Shown here: positions 6,966 to 7,308 of the stretch, piece after piece
Position numbering within the stretch: position 1 is the first letter of the stretch
How the letters are laid out: each line of letters opens with the position of its first letter
Assembly (NCBI GenBank): GCA_021772705.1
Contig: JAJFLN010000636.1
Coordinates: forward strand, 1-7,308
Length of the DNA stretch: 7,308 bases
Origin: Candidatus Cloacimonadota bacterium
GTDB lineage: Bacteria; Muiribacteriota; UBA6191; JACPRK01
Reading direction: 5' to 3'
Notes under the pieces: generated by a model
What the model was told of the DNA's origin: nothing
Seen by the model: the letters and a program-made list of their open reading frames with translations, nothing else
Databases searched by the model: none
Made by a program: the position numbers and the translations under genes

Positions 6966-6976
6966 TGGCGAGGCTC
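6950..6976. other. Inverted repeat between convergent frames
   Basis: GAGCCT (6950-6955) and AGGCTC (6971-6976) form a 6-bp stem with a 15-nt loop that spans the methyltransferase stop. There is no T-tract on either strand, so it is at best a weak transcription barrier. Confidence 0.2.
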
Positions 6977-7136
6977 ATCTGCTGCCGGCGGCTCGCATGG
7001 TCTTGCGAACTCGGAGGGCCTGAAGGGTCACCGCAGGCGACGACCCGTAGAGACGGGACAGACAGTCAGCGGCCTGGCGCTCCGGCATCACCAGGCAGAG
7101 CTTCGCGCGGATCAAAAGCCCGTGACGCCACACCAT
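6975..7136 (-). CDS. Short minus-strand frame, possible truncated gene remnant
   Basis: This 53-codon frame starts at ATG 7136-7134 and ends with TGA at 6977-6975, nine bp from the convergent methyltransferase stop. The frame stays open further upstream, but that part is a translation of the REP-like repeats and is unlikely to be real. The peptide has a basic amphipathic segment (WRHGLLIRAKLCLVMP) and then LQALRVRKTMRAAGSR. This spacing loosely recalls the N-terminal helical part of lasso-peptide B2 (Transglut_core3) proteins, but the catalytic Cys/His part is absent, so it would be a remnant. No good ribosome-binding site was recognised. It may be only a chance frame. Confidence 0.25.
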   Translation of the reverse strand: MVWRHGLLIRAKLCLVMPERQAADCLSRLYGSSPAVTLQALRVRKTMRAAGSR

Positions 7137-7207
7137 CGCTCGTACGCCCAACCGGTACTGTCGAGCCCCTAGTGCGGTGGTCCTAACGCTTCCTTCCTTA
7201 TCCGTTC

Positions 7208-7228
7208 GTGCCGAGCTTGTCGAGGCAC
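7208..7228 (-). repeat. REP-like dyad element, copy 1
   Basis: GTGCC (7208-7212) and GGCAC (7224-7228) flank the core GAGCTTGTCGA and can form a short hairpin. On the minus strand it reads as CTCGACAAGCTCGGCACGAA, resembling the widespread CTTCGACAAGCTCAGGA class of intergenic repeat seen in many environmental bacterial genomes (recognition from memory). Confidence 0.6.
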
Positions 7229-7257
7229 AGAGCGTCGTTTCGCGGACCGGCCCCTCT

Positions 7258-7274
7258 CCTGAGCTTGCCGAAGG
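7258..7274 (-). repeat. REP-like dyad element, copy 2
   Basis: CCT (7258-7260) and AGG (7272-7274) flank GAGCTTGCCGA. The core matches copy 1 in 10 of 11 positions in the same orientation, 48 bp apart core to core. The minus-strand form is CCTTCGGCAAGCTCAGG. Confidence 0.6.
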
Positions 7275-7308
7275 GTCAGACGATATGGCCGCCCGCTCCA
7301 TTCATCCC

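Larger units (their letters stand above)
7137..7308. other. Non-coding stretch carrying REP-like elements
   Basis: No plausible gene is seen. Translations across this part in any frame are short or consist of repeat-derived Ser/Ala/Thr-rich sequence. Two dyad elements lie at 7208-7228 and 7258-7274. No tRNA, CRISPR or insertion-sequence end was recognised. Confidence 0.6.

Noticed and set aside
6975..7301. The full 108-codon minus-strand frame as a real gene
   Set aside because: Its N-terminal half is a translation of the REP-like repeats (Ser/Ala/Thr-rich), a known source of spurious gene calls. Only the 53-codon C-terminal part is kept, at low confidence.

Overview
The window comes from a GC-rich (roughly 60% or more by eye) Gram-negative-type bacterium with an outer membrane. 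It carries a lipobox-bearing FecR-domain lipoprotein and a CHASE2-type membrane adenylate cyclase. Gene content and codon usage would fit an environmental proteobacterium, myxobacterium-like or acidobacterium-like lineage. Nothing in the window fixes the phylum, and there is no rRNA or tRNA.

Layout. (1) Positions 1-1454, minus strand: one open reading frame that runs off the left edge. It encodes a protein with a prepilin-like N-terminal leader and membrane helix followed by a long helical, TPR-like body. The long plus-strand frames over this region are shadows. (2) Positions 1455-1656: a divergent regulatory region. It holds a good extended -10 promoter for the rightward genes, which makes the apparent TTG and GTG starts of the first rightward gene doubtful. 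(3) About 1597/1657 to 5840, plus strand: a tight three-gene operon. It encodes a HEAT-repeat protein with one C-terminal membrane helix and a possible OB-like tail, a FecR-domain lipoprotein (ATGA overlap), and a CHASE2 / three-helix / class III adenylate cyclase / TPR-tail protein (6-bp gap). (4) Positions 5937-6965, plus strand: a class I SAM-dependent methyltransferase, 96 bp downstream, perhaps separately transcribed. (5) Positions 6966-7308: mostly non-coding. It has a short minus-strand frame that may be a truncated gene remnant, and two copies of a REP-like dyad element with the core GAGCTTG(T/C)CGA.

How the genes may work together (inference): the CHASE2 domain and the FecR lipoprotein should both lie on the outer side of the inner membrane. 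The cyclase has every catalytic residue of an active class IIIb enzyme. The HEAT protein would place its repeats on one face of the membrane and its tail on the other. The operon therefore looks like an envelope-sensing, cAMP-producing unit in which the HEAT and FecR proteins are candidate input partners. No FecI-type sigma factor or FecA receptor is present here, so the FecR domain is not in its classical setting.
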